Below, one piece after another: positions 1-13,080 of a stretch of 64,000 nucleotides of DNA. The position numbers and the translations under genes are program-made. Below the pieces are notes generated by a model. The model saw nothing but the letters and a program-made list of their open reading frames with translations. It searched no databases and was not told where the DNA came from. This stretch comes from Talaromyces rugulosus (Eukaryota > Ascomycota > Eurotiomycetes > Eurotiales > Trichocomaceae): the NCBI RefSeq assembly GCF_013368755.1, contig NC_049564.1, forward strand, positions 3,418,001 to 3,482,000, written 5' to 3'. How positions within the stretch are numbered: the stretch's first letter is position 1; every line of letters begins with the position of its first letter.

Positions 1-3000
1 AAAATATATATATTTTATAAAATAATATAGATAAGACTTAAATAATAATAAAACTAATTAAAACTCAATAAAAAAAATTATAATAATTATGAAAAAAATA
101 TAAATATCTAAAAATAGTATTATAATAAATAAAAATAATTAAAATAAACTATTAAATAAAAAAAAGATATTAAAGAATTATTCAAAAAAGATTTATAAAA
201 ATTTTTCTAATTTAAAAAAAATATTTTTAATAAGATATTAAAATAAAAAAAGAAATTTTATAAAAAAAATTAATATTTATAAAATATTAATAATTCTTTA
301 TTATATTAAAGTATTTTAAGAGATATAATAATATAAAATAATAAAAATTAAATAAATTATAAAGATCTAGATTAAAAAAAATATATAATTAAAAAACTTA
401 AAAAAATAAATAATAAATTTAAAAAAATATTAAAAAAAAAAATAAGTATAAATAATTAAAAAAAAAAAAGTTAGTTAATATAATTATTATCTATTAAAAA
501 CTATATACTAAGAAGAATTAATATAGATATAATAATAATATATTAAAAATTAGCTAAAATATTATAAATAAATATATAATAAATATTTTATATATAAAAA
601 TAATAAAAGAATATAAATAACTCTTATAATTAAAAAAAATAAATTTATATAATAAAATATAAAAATATATTTAAAACTATATATATAAATATTATCTATG
701 ATATAATAAATATATCTATATCTTAATTAGTTAAATATTATACTTTAATCTTATTTATTAATAATATTAAAAAATAAAAAACTAATAAAGATAAGTTTTT
801 AAAATATTAAAGATATTATATACTTTTTATTTTAAATATCTATTAAACTATAACTAGTATAACTATATATATATTAAAATAAAATATCTATTTTATTATT
901 AATTAATAAATATATAGTATAGTACTAATTAAAAAAATATATATAATTACTAATAAATAATAAAAAAACCATTTTAAAAATATATATTATTATAAAAAAA
1001 ATATTAATAATAATACTAGATAATAATTATCATAGAATACTATATAAAAACTTAATAATTCTAAAGATAATAATTAATAAGAAAAAAATAAGAATTTTAA
1101 TAAATTTAAAAATAATTAAAAATTATATCAACCAAAAATTTATAAAAATAATTAATCTATTATTTAAATAGATAAAAAAATAGATTAAAGTGATTAGAGC
1201 TAATAAAAAAATTATTATTAAAAAATATAAAAAATAAAACAGTATTAGTATTAAATTAAATAATTATTATATAGATATTATTTTTAATATAATACTATTT
1301 AATATTAAATAATTTAATTTAATTATTAATTAAAAAAAAGAAAAAATTATAATTAAAAAAAAATATTTAAAATATAATAACTGATTAAAATTATTTTCTA
1401 AATAAATAAAAAAATTAATTATAAAATAAAGTTAAAATCTAAAAAAATATATAAAAAAGTATTATAAATATATTCAATTATTTATTAAAAAAAAATTATA
1501 TTTTAATATATTTATTAAAATATAAAATAATTATTAAGTTAAAATCTAAAATATAATTTAAATAAGAAATTAAAAATAAATTTATTAATATATTTTATTT
1601 TATTGGATATTTATAAAAATTTAGTTTAATAAATTTAATATAAAACTTTTATATATTAAAAAAGAATAGAATAAAAAAAGTAATATATAACCATTAATAA
1701 TTAAATAGCTAAACTATTAATAATATAAATAAAATATTTTATTAAAAATAAAAAAAGATCTGTTATAAGATATAAAAATTATAACTATATTTAATATTAA
1801 ATAAAATTATTATAATCTATAAATAAAATAAAAATATTTTAAACATAGCTATTCTTATAGATAAAGAATTATATAAATAAATAATTATATCTATAAAATT
1901 AAAAAATCTATTTATATAATTTATATAATATATAATATATTTATTAAAAAACTATCTAAATAAATTTATAATAATATATTTTAATAATATTATAGTTTTT
2001 TTTTAAAAATTTTAAACTATATAATAGTTATATATAAAGTATTATAGATAAATTAATAAAAATTAAAATTATACTAAAAATTAAAAAATATAAATTTAAT
2101 ATAACTACTATTAAATATTTAAAAATAATTTATTTAATAGAAGGACTATAAATTTTATTAAAAAAAATTAATATAATTTAGTAATTAATCTATATTAATT
2201 AATATTATTAAAATCTAAAGATTCTTAGAAATAAATAGTTATATTCAAAGATATTTAAAGAAATATATTAATATTATAAAACTAATAATTTAATTTTTAA
2301 AAAAAAAAGAATAATTTAAATAAAAAAATAAATAATAATAAAATTTTAATTATATAATCTAGAACTTTAAAATATAATTAATATAACTAGATATTTTAAG
2401 ATTTATTTTAAAACTTATATATAATATAAGTAAATTAAAAAAAATTAATAAGTTATTATTATATTTTATTTATAATAATCTATAAATATAAAATAAAACT
2501 ATAATATCTATAATTAAGAGTTATTAGTAATTATTAAAATATCTAATATTAAAGATATTCTCTTTAAAAATATAAAATTATTATAAAAAATAATTAGATT
2601 ACTTTATTAGTGTTAAATAATTAAAGATAAATATATTATAAAAAGATCTAAATAAAATTAGATATAATAAAAAAATAATCTTAGTTATAACTATTATAGT
2701 TAATAAATTAAATTTTAAATAAAGATTTAAAAAAATAATAAGAAATAATAATAAAATCTAGAAAAAACTAGAAACTAGAATCTTATAATTAAATAAAGAA
2801 TTTATATTATAGAATAACTAAGTTATAATTTTAATAAAAATAATTATAGAAATTATTTAAAAAAATTATAATCTATTAAATAAAAAATATTAAAAAACTT
2901 AAAAAAATATAATAAGTATATTATTATCTTAATATTATTAAAAAAATAATTAAATATATTTATAAATATAATAAATATAACTAAAATAAACTATTATAAT

Positions 3001-3574
3001 ATAAATTATATAGCAAAATAAATGTTATAATAGATTTTATTTAAGGACTATTATAGTCTAAAAATCTAGTTATTAGAGTAAGCTATACTAATATAATTAT
3101 TATTATAAATTAATTTATAAAATATATTATTTTTAATTTAATATTAAAAGATATAACTATAGAGTAATATATAATATTAATATTTAAAATAATATTTAAT
3201 TAGATTAGATTACTAATAGAAATAACTTTAAATTAAAATACTAGTAAACTATTATAAAAATATATAAAATAATATATAAATTATTAACTATAAATTACTA
3301 ATAGACTAATAATTAATCTACAAAAATAATTTAAATAATATAATAATATCTAAGATATTACTTAGATTAAAATTAAATAAAATTATTACTAATAACTTAA
3401 TTTACTTTAAATAATATAGAAAATATAATAATAAAATAAATGCTATATTATATTAATTTTAAATAATATTTATATATATTATAGATAGATATCTTTAAAA
3501 AAAAAATATTAAAATAAATAACTAAAAAATAATATTTATAAATATTATATTAAAATATATTACAAAATATTTAA
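1..3574 (+). mobile_element. decayed chromovirus interior, family-D related (copy G)
   Basis: This is the internal part of a Ty3/gypsy element so damaged that no reading frame of note survives. Translating through stops gives an integrase start at about 3035 (D-F-I-stop-G-L-L, then S-K-N-L-V-I) that matches the better preserved copy at 12690. A second integrase stretch at about 3300-3330 reads T-N-N-stop-S-T-K-I-I-Q-I-I, the counterpart of the usual QTDGQ-ER-NQ block. A reverse transcriptase block near 1970-2120 parallels 11360-11500. The first kilobase is too AT-rich for me to assign, though its position fits gag and protease. The element starts outside the window and is cut at 3574 by a family-C LTR. 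Direction and family are inferred from these matches. Confidence 0.6.
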
Positions 3575-3825
3575 TGTGACGGCTGAACCTGAGGCTATCC
3601 CCAAGGGTAGGAGCGGCCTCGTGGCTAGATAAAAAGCCTTAGACAGAAAGGGCATCAACTCTAACCCATAGTACCAAATCTAAGGATAGTCTTACTTTAG
3701 AGCTATAAAGAGTTAAGCTAATTATCTAAATATAAAATAAAACTTTCTATAAATCTTAATAGTTAGATTTCTTTTCTATATTTATTATTTTAAAGAATTA
3801 TATCTTTAAATAAAAATTAATATTT
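3575..3825 (+). repeat. family-C LTR, copy E (3' end eroded)
   Basis: The repeat starts TGTGACGGCTGA and matches the reverse complement of the 5' LTR at 61669-61942. The first 65 or so bases are GC-rich and almost unmutated, and the rest is heavily AT-shifted. The last about 20 bases of the LTR and about 14 bases of the leader are missing compared with copy C, so the LTR runs directly into the leader. Because leader and gag sequence follow it, this is the 5' LTR of a plus-strand copy. Confidence 0.8.
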
Positions 3826-4399
3826 TTATACTTTATCTTTATTTTTTTTATAACTAATATAACTAGTATTTAGCTACAGTCAGTGCTTTAATTAAAGATA
3901 GACTTTTTTTTATCTTAATCTTTTTATATTTAGTATAGTCTATATAACTATAACAAATATCTTATTAGTATTTTAATCTTAAATCTTTATTTATCTTTAT
4001 TTAAAATCTAGAAATCTTATAAATTAATATAATAATAAAACTAAGTACCACTAATAAATATTAATATAATAAAAGTACTAGTAATAATAATATAAAAAAA
4101 TCTAATCATTACTTAATCATTAATTTTAAAGAATTAAAGCTTAAAGATATTCTTAAAGAACTATTTAATAAAAATAAATTCTTTAAGCTTTACAAAAGCA
4201 ATCTAGAAGATTTATTTAAAGATTTATTTTAATATCTTTTTATATAAAAAAAATAACTAGAAAAGACTTTTACTAAGTCTAATAATAATAATATAAAAGA
4301 AATTAACTCTATAAGAAAGAAGATTTAGAATTTTAAAAATAATCTAGCTAACTATTATTAGACTATATCTAAACTAATTATTAAATATAATATTATAAT
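3826..4399 (+). pseudogene. family-C leader and gag N-terminal remnant (copy E)
   Basis: This stretch continues copy E after its 5' LTR and aligns with the reverse complement of about 61075-61650 in copy C, that is, the untranslated leader and the first part of gag. Gag begins near 4050, and the readable blocks around 4130-4390 share the order of copy C's gag start (K-E-L-K-L then F-L-K-L), with many stops. It ends abruptly at 4399, where the LTR of element D begins. The rest of gag and all of pol of this copy are not found next to D's other end. Confidence 0.7.
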
Positions 4400-4438
4400 T
4401 GTCATAAGAATCGTGAACGCTCAACCAATCGATAAGTA

Positions 4439-6321
4439 ACGTATTTCACAAGTAAGCCGCGCACACAAGTAAACCGCGCACCCACCCACCCCTTCATATA
4501 TTGAAGTAATTCGGATTTGTACTCAACACCATAAAATCGCTTATATTTCTATATAGAATTATCGGGACATGATGTGCGCTTATGGCCTACTTGCCAGCAA
4601 TTCGTATATATAAATAGCACGCGCCTGCGAGACTACGAAGCCTTAGTCTGATTAGTCGCTTCAATAGACAAACTAGCTTCTTAAAGTCTTGTAGTAAGCA
4701 TCTAACCTTTAGCTATAGTCAAAATACCTTCATTATAAAGCGTTTTTGACTAATGATCCTGTCTCTTCTTTTTATGTTCATTTGCTGCTTGTAGATTATG
4801 ATTTTTCTTCACCAAAAGCGCTATAGAATACATTGCTAATAAATATCTCTTTATCAACTAATTAAAGGCCTGATTTGTAGAAGAAGAAGGGCTTATAGTA
4901 TATTATTTTAAAAGCCGCTTTATAGAATTAGTCTAGCGCTCTAAAGTCTAAATATTATAAGATGTTATAAGTATACTATTATTAGTTGATAAGATACCTA
5001 ATCTTAAAGGCTTTAGAGTTGGTATTTTCATAGTAATTTATAATTAAGATAGAACTGATTCAGGATTAAATAGTAAGATATCTATATATAAGAATCCACT
5101 TATAATATTTCTTATAGTATAGACCTCCTCGCGTATCCCTGGCAGTATTATAAGAAAATCATACTTATCAATATAGTTAATATCACAGCGCATCTAATCC
5201 TTAACTGCGCGTCCAAAGCAGCGCTTAAGAACTATAAAAACACCTATATCAAGTGGCTGTAATAGATGCAAGGAATAAGGAGGCATGCATACAGAAATAA
5301 TGTCATAGTTATAATAATATTAATCCTATTCTGGTGTTAAATAGCTGCTGTGGCCATCTAATATTAATAGCCAGTATTTTCCAATTGTATGATACCTCAT
5401 AAATTTATCAAACACATTTTGAAGCCAAAGTAATCCAATTTTATCTAATATCCATCTATTTAGTGATTAAATAATTAACCAATTAAGAGGTAAAGTTAGA
5501 TTTGTATACCAATCAGTCTGTTTATGCTTGGATTTGAATATAATCAAGGGAGGAAGCACCCATCCTTATATGCTTATACATTCCACGGCGGTGACCCATT
5601 CGCGATTTCCAGGTTGGATGAGGCTTGGTTTACTCAATCTATCACGGCTGCATATAACTTTTGCAGTGGCAATGATCCTAAGAGCAAATCTAGTCTCATC
5701 AAAATTATAAATATCTTCGTCTGCAATGCCATACTCTGTTTAAATACGTTTAAAAGTGTTAAAAAAAGGGCCTATAAGCTTTAGATCTTCACATTTGATA
5801 TAGGAATAATTTAATTGATATGCGAATCGCGTTTTGAGGTTAATTTGGCATTTTAAAAAGTTATTCACCCAATTTATACCAACAGTAGCTGGTATGGTAG
5901 TGTTTCCTCGTTTTATAAGGAGAATATTGGCCATAATCTAAAGCATTTAAGGTCGGATAGAACATCTACATAATTCTATAGATAGAATCTATATACAAGC
6001 GATTCTTTTTCAGTAGATAATAATTTTCGTCAAGTTGAAGCGACAATTGACATTTCAGTACTGCCATTGACTTAATCGCAAAGCGTTGACTCAAGCACTT
6101 TAAAAAGACGCGCAGCTTTGCGAAGACTTATGATTTTTTTGTTTTTCAACGTGTCAATAGCAAGTAGAAGTCGCCCATCATAATTTAGGTCTTTTTTTCT
6201 ATGATTTTGGACCATTTTTTGATGAAAACGAAGTTTTGAAGTGAGTGGTGGGTTGAAAAGTCGAAAGATTTTAGTGGGGTGCGTGGTTTACTTGTGTACG
6301 CGGCTTACTTATGAAATATGT
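4439..6321 (-). mobile_element. Fot1/pogo-type DNA transposon, Fot-I
   Basis: This is a 1,883-bp element with imperfect terminal inverted repeats. The left end begins ACGTATTTCACAAGTAAGCC and the right end closes GGCTTACTTATGAAATATGT. It is flanked by the TA duplication (4437-4438 and 6322-6323) expected of the Tc1/mariner superfamily. Length, TA target and transposase type fit fungal Fot1/pogo elements. It sits inside the 5' LTR of element D. The termini also hold a direct repeat of AAGTAARCCGCGCAC. Confidence 0.9.
5044..6215 (-). pseudogene. Fot1/pogo transposase (CENP-B-type HTH plus DDE), broken
   Basis: The transposase would cut and paste Fot-I. The probable start is the ATG at 6215-6213 (M-V-Q-N-H-R-K-K). 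An N-terminal helix-turn-helix region (S-L-R-K-A-A-R-L-F) follows, then after a frameshift near 5990-6050 a CENP-B-like DNA-binding block with the landmarks GINWVNNFL and KTRFA at 5800-5890. The DDE domain keeps all three acidic blocks: NFDETRFAL at about 5685, LLILDGHSSYLTPE at about 5360, and LQPLDIGVF at about 5240. Several stops break the frame, so it cannot make active protein. The true C-terminus may extend left of 5044. Confidence 0.85.
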
Positions 6322-6334
6322 TAGCAGACACTAC

Positions 6335-6343
6335 TTATATAAG
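6335..6343 (+). promoter_or_regulatory. putative TATA box of family-D LTR
   Basis: TTATATAAG lies inside the LTR and recurs at the equivalent place in the 3' LTR (14713, TTATATAAA). In the reversed copy at 29153 it is altered to CTTACATAAG. Conservation of the site among copies is the only support, and no transcript start can be seen. Confidence 0.4.
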
Positions 6344-7279
6344 CAAGCTGCCTGAAACTCCTATAGAGTAGATTTGCTAATTACAGAAACGAAGACAGAA
6401 ATGACTACATAGAAATTCATGTAATCTGAACAGTACGGATATACTAATCTAGTAAAGATATACTAAGTAAACATATACTTTAATAGTATAGCTGCACTAT
6501 TTCCATACAAATATATTTAGTATAGAATTATTCTCTCTATATAAGTATATCTGGTATAGATACACTCTAATAGTGCATATACACTATATTAGTAAAAATG
6601 TACTATGGTATATGATTATATAGTTAATAGAGCAAGACTATATTAAGGAATTATATCAATAATATAGTTAAGTAAACCTTAACTATGCTTGCTATATTTA
6701 GAATTAATTATATAAAGATATTTATTTACTATTATATATCTAGCTTATTATGTTTTATTTTTTTAAGTAAATAGTATATTACTATTACTCTTTAATATAC
6801 TTTATAGCCTATTATTATGATAGTATTCTACTTATTTTAGGATTGTTTTATATAATCTTCTTATCTTGCTTTCTGTTAGTAGAATATCTATCTTAATTTA
6901 CATTTTGATGAGTTGTTGAATTGATTGATAATAAAATACCTTTAATAACATGAAGTTTTAAGAATTAGATAAGCAATCAAACTTTACTAATAAGCTAATT
7001 ATAGTAGGAAATAGTAATGTATTAGCAGTAGAACTAGCAACTCTGTACTTATCTATAAGATAAGTAAGACTAGTTAATTAAGATAATAATGATAAATCTA
7101 ATAAATAAATTTAATAAAGATTCATTATATTAGAAAGAGTTATTGACTAAATAAATAAATATATCTAAAGACTATAAATTATAATTGTTAAAAGAGACAA
7201 TTATGTTAATTAATTTAAAGCTTAAGTTATAGCTATATTACCTAATAAAGCTGGAATAACTAGTAATAGGGTTAAACTA

Positions 7280-9400
7280 CTAAAATCTATGACCTTTGAT
7301 GGAACTAGGTCCAAGTTAAAGATATTTTTGGTTAATATAGAAATATATATTGAGGCCAACTAGATTATTAATAATAAAAAAAAATAATCTTTATAGTATT
7401 ATGCTTTATTAATATAATAGTAGAATAGATATAATCTATACTAAGTAAATTATACACTATCAACAAAGATAATTAAGAAACTATTATTAAAAAAACTATC
7501 TTTAAATTACAGTATATTTAAATAGAAATTTAGAGAAGCATTTAAAAATATTAATAAACTATAGACCATAGAAAAATAACTAAAATATCTATAACAGACT
7601 AAATCTACTTAGCAGTTAGTAACTAGATTTTAATAGATAATAACACTACTATACTATAATAATACTATTTAAATCACAATCTTTAAGAATATATTTAAGG
7701 AAGAAACCTAAATAGAATTTATTAAATTTAATTAACCTAATAATATTAATAGATTTATTAAGATAACAGTTAAGATTAATAATAAATTGTTTAAGATTAA
7801 ATAGAAGTAATAGAAATTTTAAAAATAAAAAAAAATTAAAAAATTTTCTTAGTATATCAATATATTAATAAAATAAGGAATCTAATATAATAAAGATAGT
7901 GATGTTAAGATATAACTTAATAATATAATTAATAAGAAAAAAATGGCCAAGTATAAAGAAAATAAAGCTTGTTATAAATATAGATAAAAAAAGCATTTTA
8001 TATAATAATATTAATTAGGATAAAATAAACAGAATAGTAATATTAGCCTTTAGAAAATAATAACAGTCTATTAATAAGTTGCAGCTATATACCAGACAGT
8101 TATAACCCTCTTAGAAAGTAAAGAAAAGTTAGAAAATAAATAGATTGATAAAGTTAAGAACTTTTAAGAACTAATATTAGAAAAAGAAATATATAATGTG
8201 CTTAAGAATTTTAAGTCAGAAGATAGCTTTAGACTATCTAAGGAATGCCTTAGATAGAGTTTAGAAAGAGAATCACCCTAGAAAAAAGATACTAAACTAG
8301 AAAAAGCATAATCTTATCTATATTAAGATTAAGAATACAGAAATACCTATTAACTAATTAGAAAATTTTATAAAGAAGACTAATATAGTAAAACTATTAA
8401 ATAGTATATTAATAATCTTTTATTAGAAAGTGAAAGTCAATATTCTCTAATATTTTAAGATAATAGAAAAAACAGAAAAGTTAATTATAAAGACTTAGAT
8501 TAAGAATTAAATACTTTATAATAATCATAGTTAATAAAAACAACTAATCTTAGAAAAAATACTATAAAAGTGATTAACTAAGTAAATAAAATAATTAAAC
8601 TATTTTAGAAATAACCATTAATTATAAAGAAAGAATAGGATTTAGTCCTAAAAACTAATATAATAGTTCTAAAAATAAAGATTAAGATTCTAAAAACAAG
8701 TAAAAAAGAACTAGAAATAGATAGTAAAGACTTTAAAATAATAAAAAAATTTCTTGAAATTAACTATAAAAAATTAAAATAAGAATATAGTTATAAACTA
8801 TTTAAATTAGTATATTAAGAAGATTTTATTTAAATATACTGATAATATATTCTTAAATATGAAAAATACTATGAGTAGATATTTTATAAATATGATATAT
8901 ATAGAAAAAAGAATATTATATTTATAAATAAATTTAAATATATCTTATTTATTAAAAAAATATAATTATATTATCTAATGTTTAAATATACTAAAAAATA
9001 TTTATATATATACTATCTATAATATAGAGGATAATATTATAGAAAAATATATTAGATACAATATTATAAATTAAAATATCTAACTTATTTTAAAGAAAAA
9101 GAAAAGAATAAATAAAAATTAATAATATTAATAATTATTTATTAATCTATTTTAGACTGTCTGAAGAGCTAGAATAAATATTAGTACTATATAGAAGAAA
9201 TCTGGTATTTTTTCTATAATAATATCAAAACTAACCAGTGCTATACAAAAAAATATCTATATTATGAAGAATAAGTTATCTACACTAATAAAAATTAGAC
9301 TAAAATTATTCTATTATAGAAACAATATCTTGAAAAATATAAAAAGAAATACTATTTTATTACTATAACTATTAAGATAGAAGAAACTGTGATTATTATT
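7280..9400 (+). pseudogene. gag of element D
   Basis: This is structural Gag of a Ty3/gypsy element. The opening block near 7280-7360 reads F-D-G-T-R-S-K-L-K then F-L-V-N-I-E-I-Y-I-E-A, the usual N-terminal capsid motif of fungal gypsy Gag. A zinc knuckle lies at 7970-8011 (A-C-Y-K-Y-R-stop-K-K-H-F-I), in which the second and last Cys codons have become Tyr by G-to-A change. The 1.3 kb between the knuckle and the protease is Lys/Asn-rich, without a motif I can name. There are many TAA/TAG stops. The gag/pol boundary is not resolved. Confidence 0.7.
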
Positions 9401-10281
9401 AAAAGAATAATTAATAGATATGAAGCTAAACTACTCTTTGATTTAGGAATATTAATAAATTATATTAGCGAAGCATATATTAAGAAAAATAATCTAAATA
9501 TATAAAACAAATTTATAGTATATTATATAAAATTTTAAAGGATAAATTATAATTAAAGGATTTATATAATAAATTGAAAATATTATAATTAAATTAGGAG
9601 AACACAAAGAAAGTAGCTAACTAGATTTAAATTTATTTAAATAAAAAGATTTTGATGTTATACTTAGAATAACTTAGCTATAAAAATATAATTCTATTAT
9701 TAACTAGAAATATAAGATGGTATTAATAGACTTAAAGATACTATAAATAGAATAAATAAAGATTAAACTAAACTAGTAGTTAAAGATGAAATATATTAAA
9801 GAAATAAATAAAATAAGCTGATAAATTGAAATATAAAGAAAACTAAAAGAAATCTATAAAAAAGAATTAAAGAAAGTGCTCAATAAATTATTAAAAAAAT
9901 ATTAAAATTTTACTAAATTATTTATAAAAAAGAAATATTGACTATTATAATATAAAAAAAAATATAAAATAGAGATATTTTTTAAAGCAGAAGTATAAAT
10001 ACTATAAATAAAACAATAATAAATCTTATAAGATGAACTCTAAACTATTAAAAAATTTATTAAAAAATTTTTAATAGCTGGTTATATTAGAGAATTAAAA
10101 ATAAAGACTTCTATATAAGTAATATTTATACTAAAATACAATAAATTATTACAAATAGTTATTGACTACTAAAAATTAAATAATATAACTAAAGATAACA
10201 TAAATAAAATACTATACTAAGAACAGAAAAAAGATTTATTATAAGACACAAAAATCATGATAATATTTAATATTAAATAGA

Positions 10282-11180
10282 AGGCCGATAAAGCCGCCAA
10301 GAAAGCTGCGGGGAAGCCCCGAACAGGCAAATACTCGGGCATCTCACTGGCACATGCTCAACGGGCCTGTACCGAAGCTTATAGAGCTGCCAGGGCCAAC
10401 TGGCTTACTGCAAAGCTTGCAAAGCGTGCCCAGCGGGCAAGCCAGGCCTACTATCCCCTCCGGGGATGGAAGCTTGACCCAATATTGGCGAACACCCCTA
10501 AGCACCTAGCGCGGCGATATTATCAGTTCAAGACTGGCCATATACTAATTAGGGTCTATTTACACCGAATTAAGGCCTAAGACTTCTCTAACTGCTTGGG
10601 GTGCTTTAGGGGGATTAAAATAATAAAATACCTTTTTATAAACTGCCGGCAGTGATGCCATTAATAGGAAAAACTATATACTAGCTTAGCTAAAGCGAGG
10701 ATAGAGACTCTATAGAATAAGGAATAGTGCTTTAAAGCATGCCTATTCTAGGATTTAAAGGCCACTGTAGCGTTACTAGCGTTTATAGAGGCTATTAGAG
10801 AGTGAGAGGATAACTAATAAGCCTAGAAGCAGGCCTATAAAACTAATAATTAGGATATTGAGGCCCTGGATGAGGGGAAGTAAGAGGGAAAAGAATAATA
10901 AGTAAAGACAGCCCACTATTATAAGCAACACCTAAACATTAGTAGCTATAAAAAAAGAATAGTGATTATTATCTACTATAAGTCTTTAAATTGTTCTATG
11001 TATATAAGCGGTATAGGATGAGGAAAATATAAGATACCTTGAAAGCCTAGATCTAATAGAAATAGAGGCACCAGTTTATAGAGGACAACCCCTATAAGCA
11101 GGCCTAATCCACACGAATCACTGTCTGTCATAGCCTAGGGCTCGGTATAGACGTTAAATTTGATTAAATAATAATAATAA
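10282..11180 (+). mobile_element. 5'-truncated Tad-like LINE, LINE5
   Basis: This is the last 0.9 kb of the LINE family: the end of the ORF2 RNase H domain (A-D-K-A-A-K-K-A-A), the C-terminal zinc knuckle region, the 3' UTR and an (AAT)n tail. A 14-bp target duplication TAATATTAAATAGA is at 10268-10281 and 11181-11194. It lies inside the RT of element D in the same direction. The first about 230 bp and last about 90 bp are nearly unmutated, while the middle carries heavy RIP-type changes. Confidence 0.92.
10284..10898 (+). pseudogene. LINE ORF2 C-terminal fragment in LINE5
   Basis: The fragment enters ORF2 just after the last RNase H acidic motif, reading A-D-K-A-A-K-K-A-A-G-K-P. It then covers the linker with Y-Y-P-L-R-G-W and the C-terminal cysteine region, where C-L-G-C has become C-L-G-C-F-R and later codons are damaged. 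The stop at 10896-10898 corresponds to the normal ORF2 stop. TAA/TAG codons from 10540 onward show it is non-coding now. Confidence 0.85.
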
Positions 11181-11457
11181 TAATATTAAATAGAGATACT
11201 ATAATCTATAAATAAAAAATAATAATATCTGGAAAATAGTATTCTTTATAGATTTAAAACTATATAAATAGCTAGTAGTGTCTATAAGACTTAAATAGCT
11301 ATTAGTAGAATTTATAAGATTTATAATCTATATTCTATAAGAATATCTTAACCTTTTTATTATAGTATATTTTAATAATATTATAGTCTACTTAAAAGAT
11401 TTTAAAGAATATAATAACTATATATAACTAATTATAATAAAACTTATAAAAATAGAA

Positions 11458-11693
11458 TTAATTCTTAAAATTAAGAAGTATAAATTTGATATTATATAAG
11501 TTAATTATCTAAAAATAGTATATATAACAAATAAACTAGAAATATTAAAAAAAAAATTAAACACTATTCTTGAATAACTAATTTAAATGAATGTTTATAA
11601 TATATAATCTTTTTTTAGATAATTTATATAATATCAAATTTATACTTCTTAATTTTAAGAGTTAATTATCTAAAAAAAGATTATATATTATAA
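11458..11693. repeat. fold-back inverted repeat in element D pol
   Basis: A perfect 28-bp inverted repeat has arms at 11595-11622 and 11666-11693 around a 43-bp loop (11623-11665). The loop is an inverted copy of 11458-11500 with only about two mismatches. The segment 11458-11530 has therefore been copied back in reverse and then forward again. The related copy at 2080-2200 lacks this arrangement. Confidence 0.8.
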
Positions 11694-13080
11694 TACTAAT
11701 GACAGAATTGTTAAAAAAGGATAAACTATTTAATTGAATAATAAGAAGATAATAATTTTTTGAAAATATTAAAGAACTTGTTAAAATTATGTTAATTTTA
11801 TAATTATTTAATTTAAAATTATAAAGTATTCTATAAATAGATATATCTAGATATATTTTTAAAGTAATTTATAAACAAATTAATAAAAAAAAAGAAATAT
11901 AGATTATTATATTCTATTTAAAAAAGTTTATATTAGTAGAAGTTAACTATAATATTTATAATTAAGAATTACTTATAATAGTTTAAGTATTTTAATAATA
12001 ATGATATTATCTCTAAAAAGCAAAATATAAAGTAATTATTAAAAATAATTATTATAATTTAAAATACTTTATAATAATAAAAGAACTATCTAGAAGATAA
12101 ATATAATAGATTAAAAAATTAGCTAAATTTAATTATAGAATTAAATATATTCTAAAAAAATAAAATATAGCTATAGATATATTAAGTAAACAACTAGATT
12201 ATATAATTAAGATAGAATTTCTTAAGATAAACATTCTACAAGAAGAATTAGGAGTTTTATATTATAATTATAATATAATCATTGCAACCACAATAAAAGT
12301 TATTAATAATAATCTATTCTATAAATAAATGCATTAGGAAACTAATAAAGATTAAAAAATACAAAAAGAATTATAAGCTAGATAAGTTATAAAAAATATT
12401 TAGAAAAGCTTAGTAATATAGAATAGAATGATTAGAATACCACAGAATATAACTATAAAAGTTATTTAATAATACCATAATCCTCTTATAAAAGGATATT
12501 AAGAAGTTAAAAAAACAGTTAAAATAATTACTTGAATATTCTACTTTTCTTATATACAAAAAAAGGTTAAAAATTATATTAAAAACTGTAATAAATATAA
12601 TAGAAATAAAACAGTATACTATAAACTCTTTAGAAAAATATAAATACTAAAAGTATTAAAAGAAGTATAGAAAAATATCATTATTAACTTTATCTAAGGA
12701 TTATCATAGTCTAAAGACCTAGTAATAGGAATTATCTATATTAATATTATAATAATAGTTAATTAACTTATAAAATATATTATTTTAGAATTAATATTAA
12801 AAGATATAATAACAGAATAATATATAAAACTTATATTATAAAAAGTTTTTATATAGACCAGATTATTAAATAAATTTATCATAAACTGAGATAAGTTATT
12901 TATATCTAAATATTAGTAGATAATTATAAAGATATATAGAATATATTATAAATTATTAACTATAAATTATTAATAGACTAATAACCAGTCCAAAAGAATA
13001 ATTTAAATAATTAAATAATATTTTTAACACTATTTAGATTAAGAATAAGATAATTAGATAGAACTATTATTATTAGTATA

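Larger units (their letters stand above)
4400..6930 (+). repeat. 5' LTR of element D, split by Fot-I
   Basis: It starts TGTCATAAGAATCG and ends at the RIP-altered inverse terminus GATTGATA (GATTGACA at 15291). Removing Fot-I and one TA leaves about 646 bp, similar to the LTRs at 14660-15291 (632 bp) and 28558-29215 (658 bp). The sequence after Fot-I (TAGCAGACACTACTTATATAAG) lines up with the reverse complement of 29120-29190, so the pre-insertion site can be reconstructed by comparison. Confidence 0.8.

Noticed and set aside
1..3574. Possible mitochondrial or centromeric AT-rich DNA
   Set aside because: Reverse transcriptase and integrase blocks can be aligned with nuclear element D, and the AT content is explained by mutation of repeats.
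5524..5784. Plus-strand open frame of 86 codons
   Set aside because: It lies opposite the DDE block of the Fot-I transposase and has no independent support.
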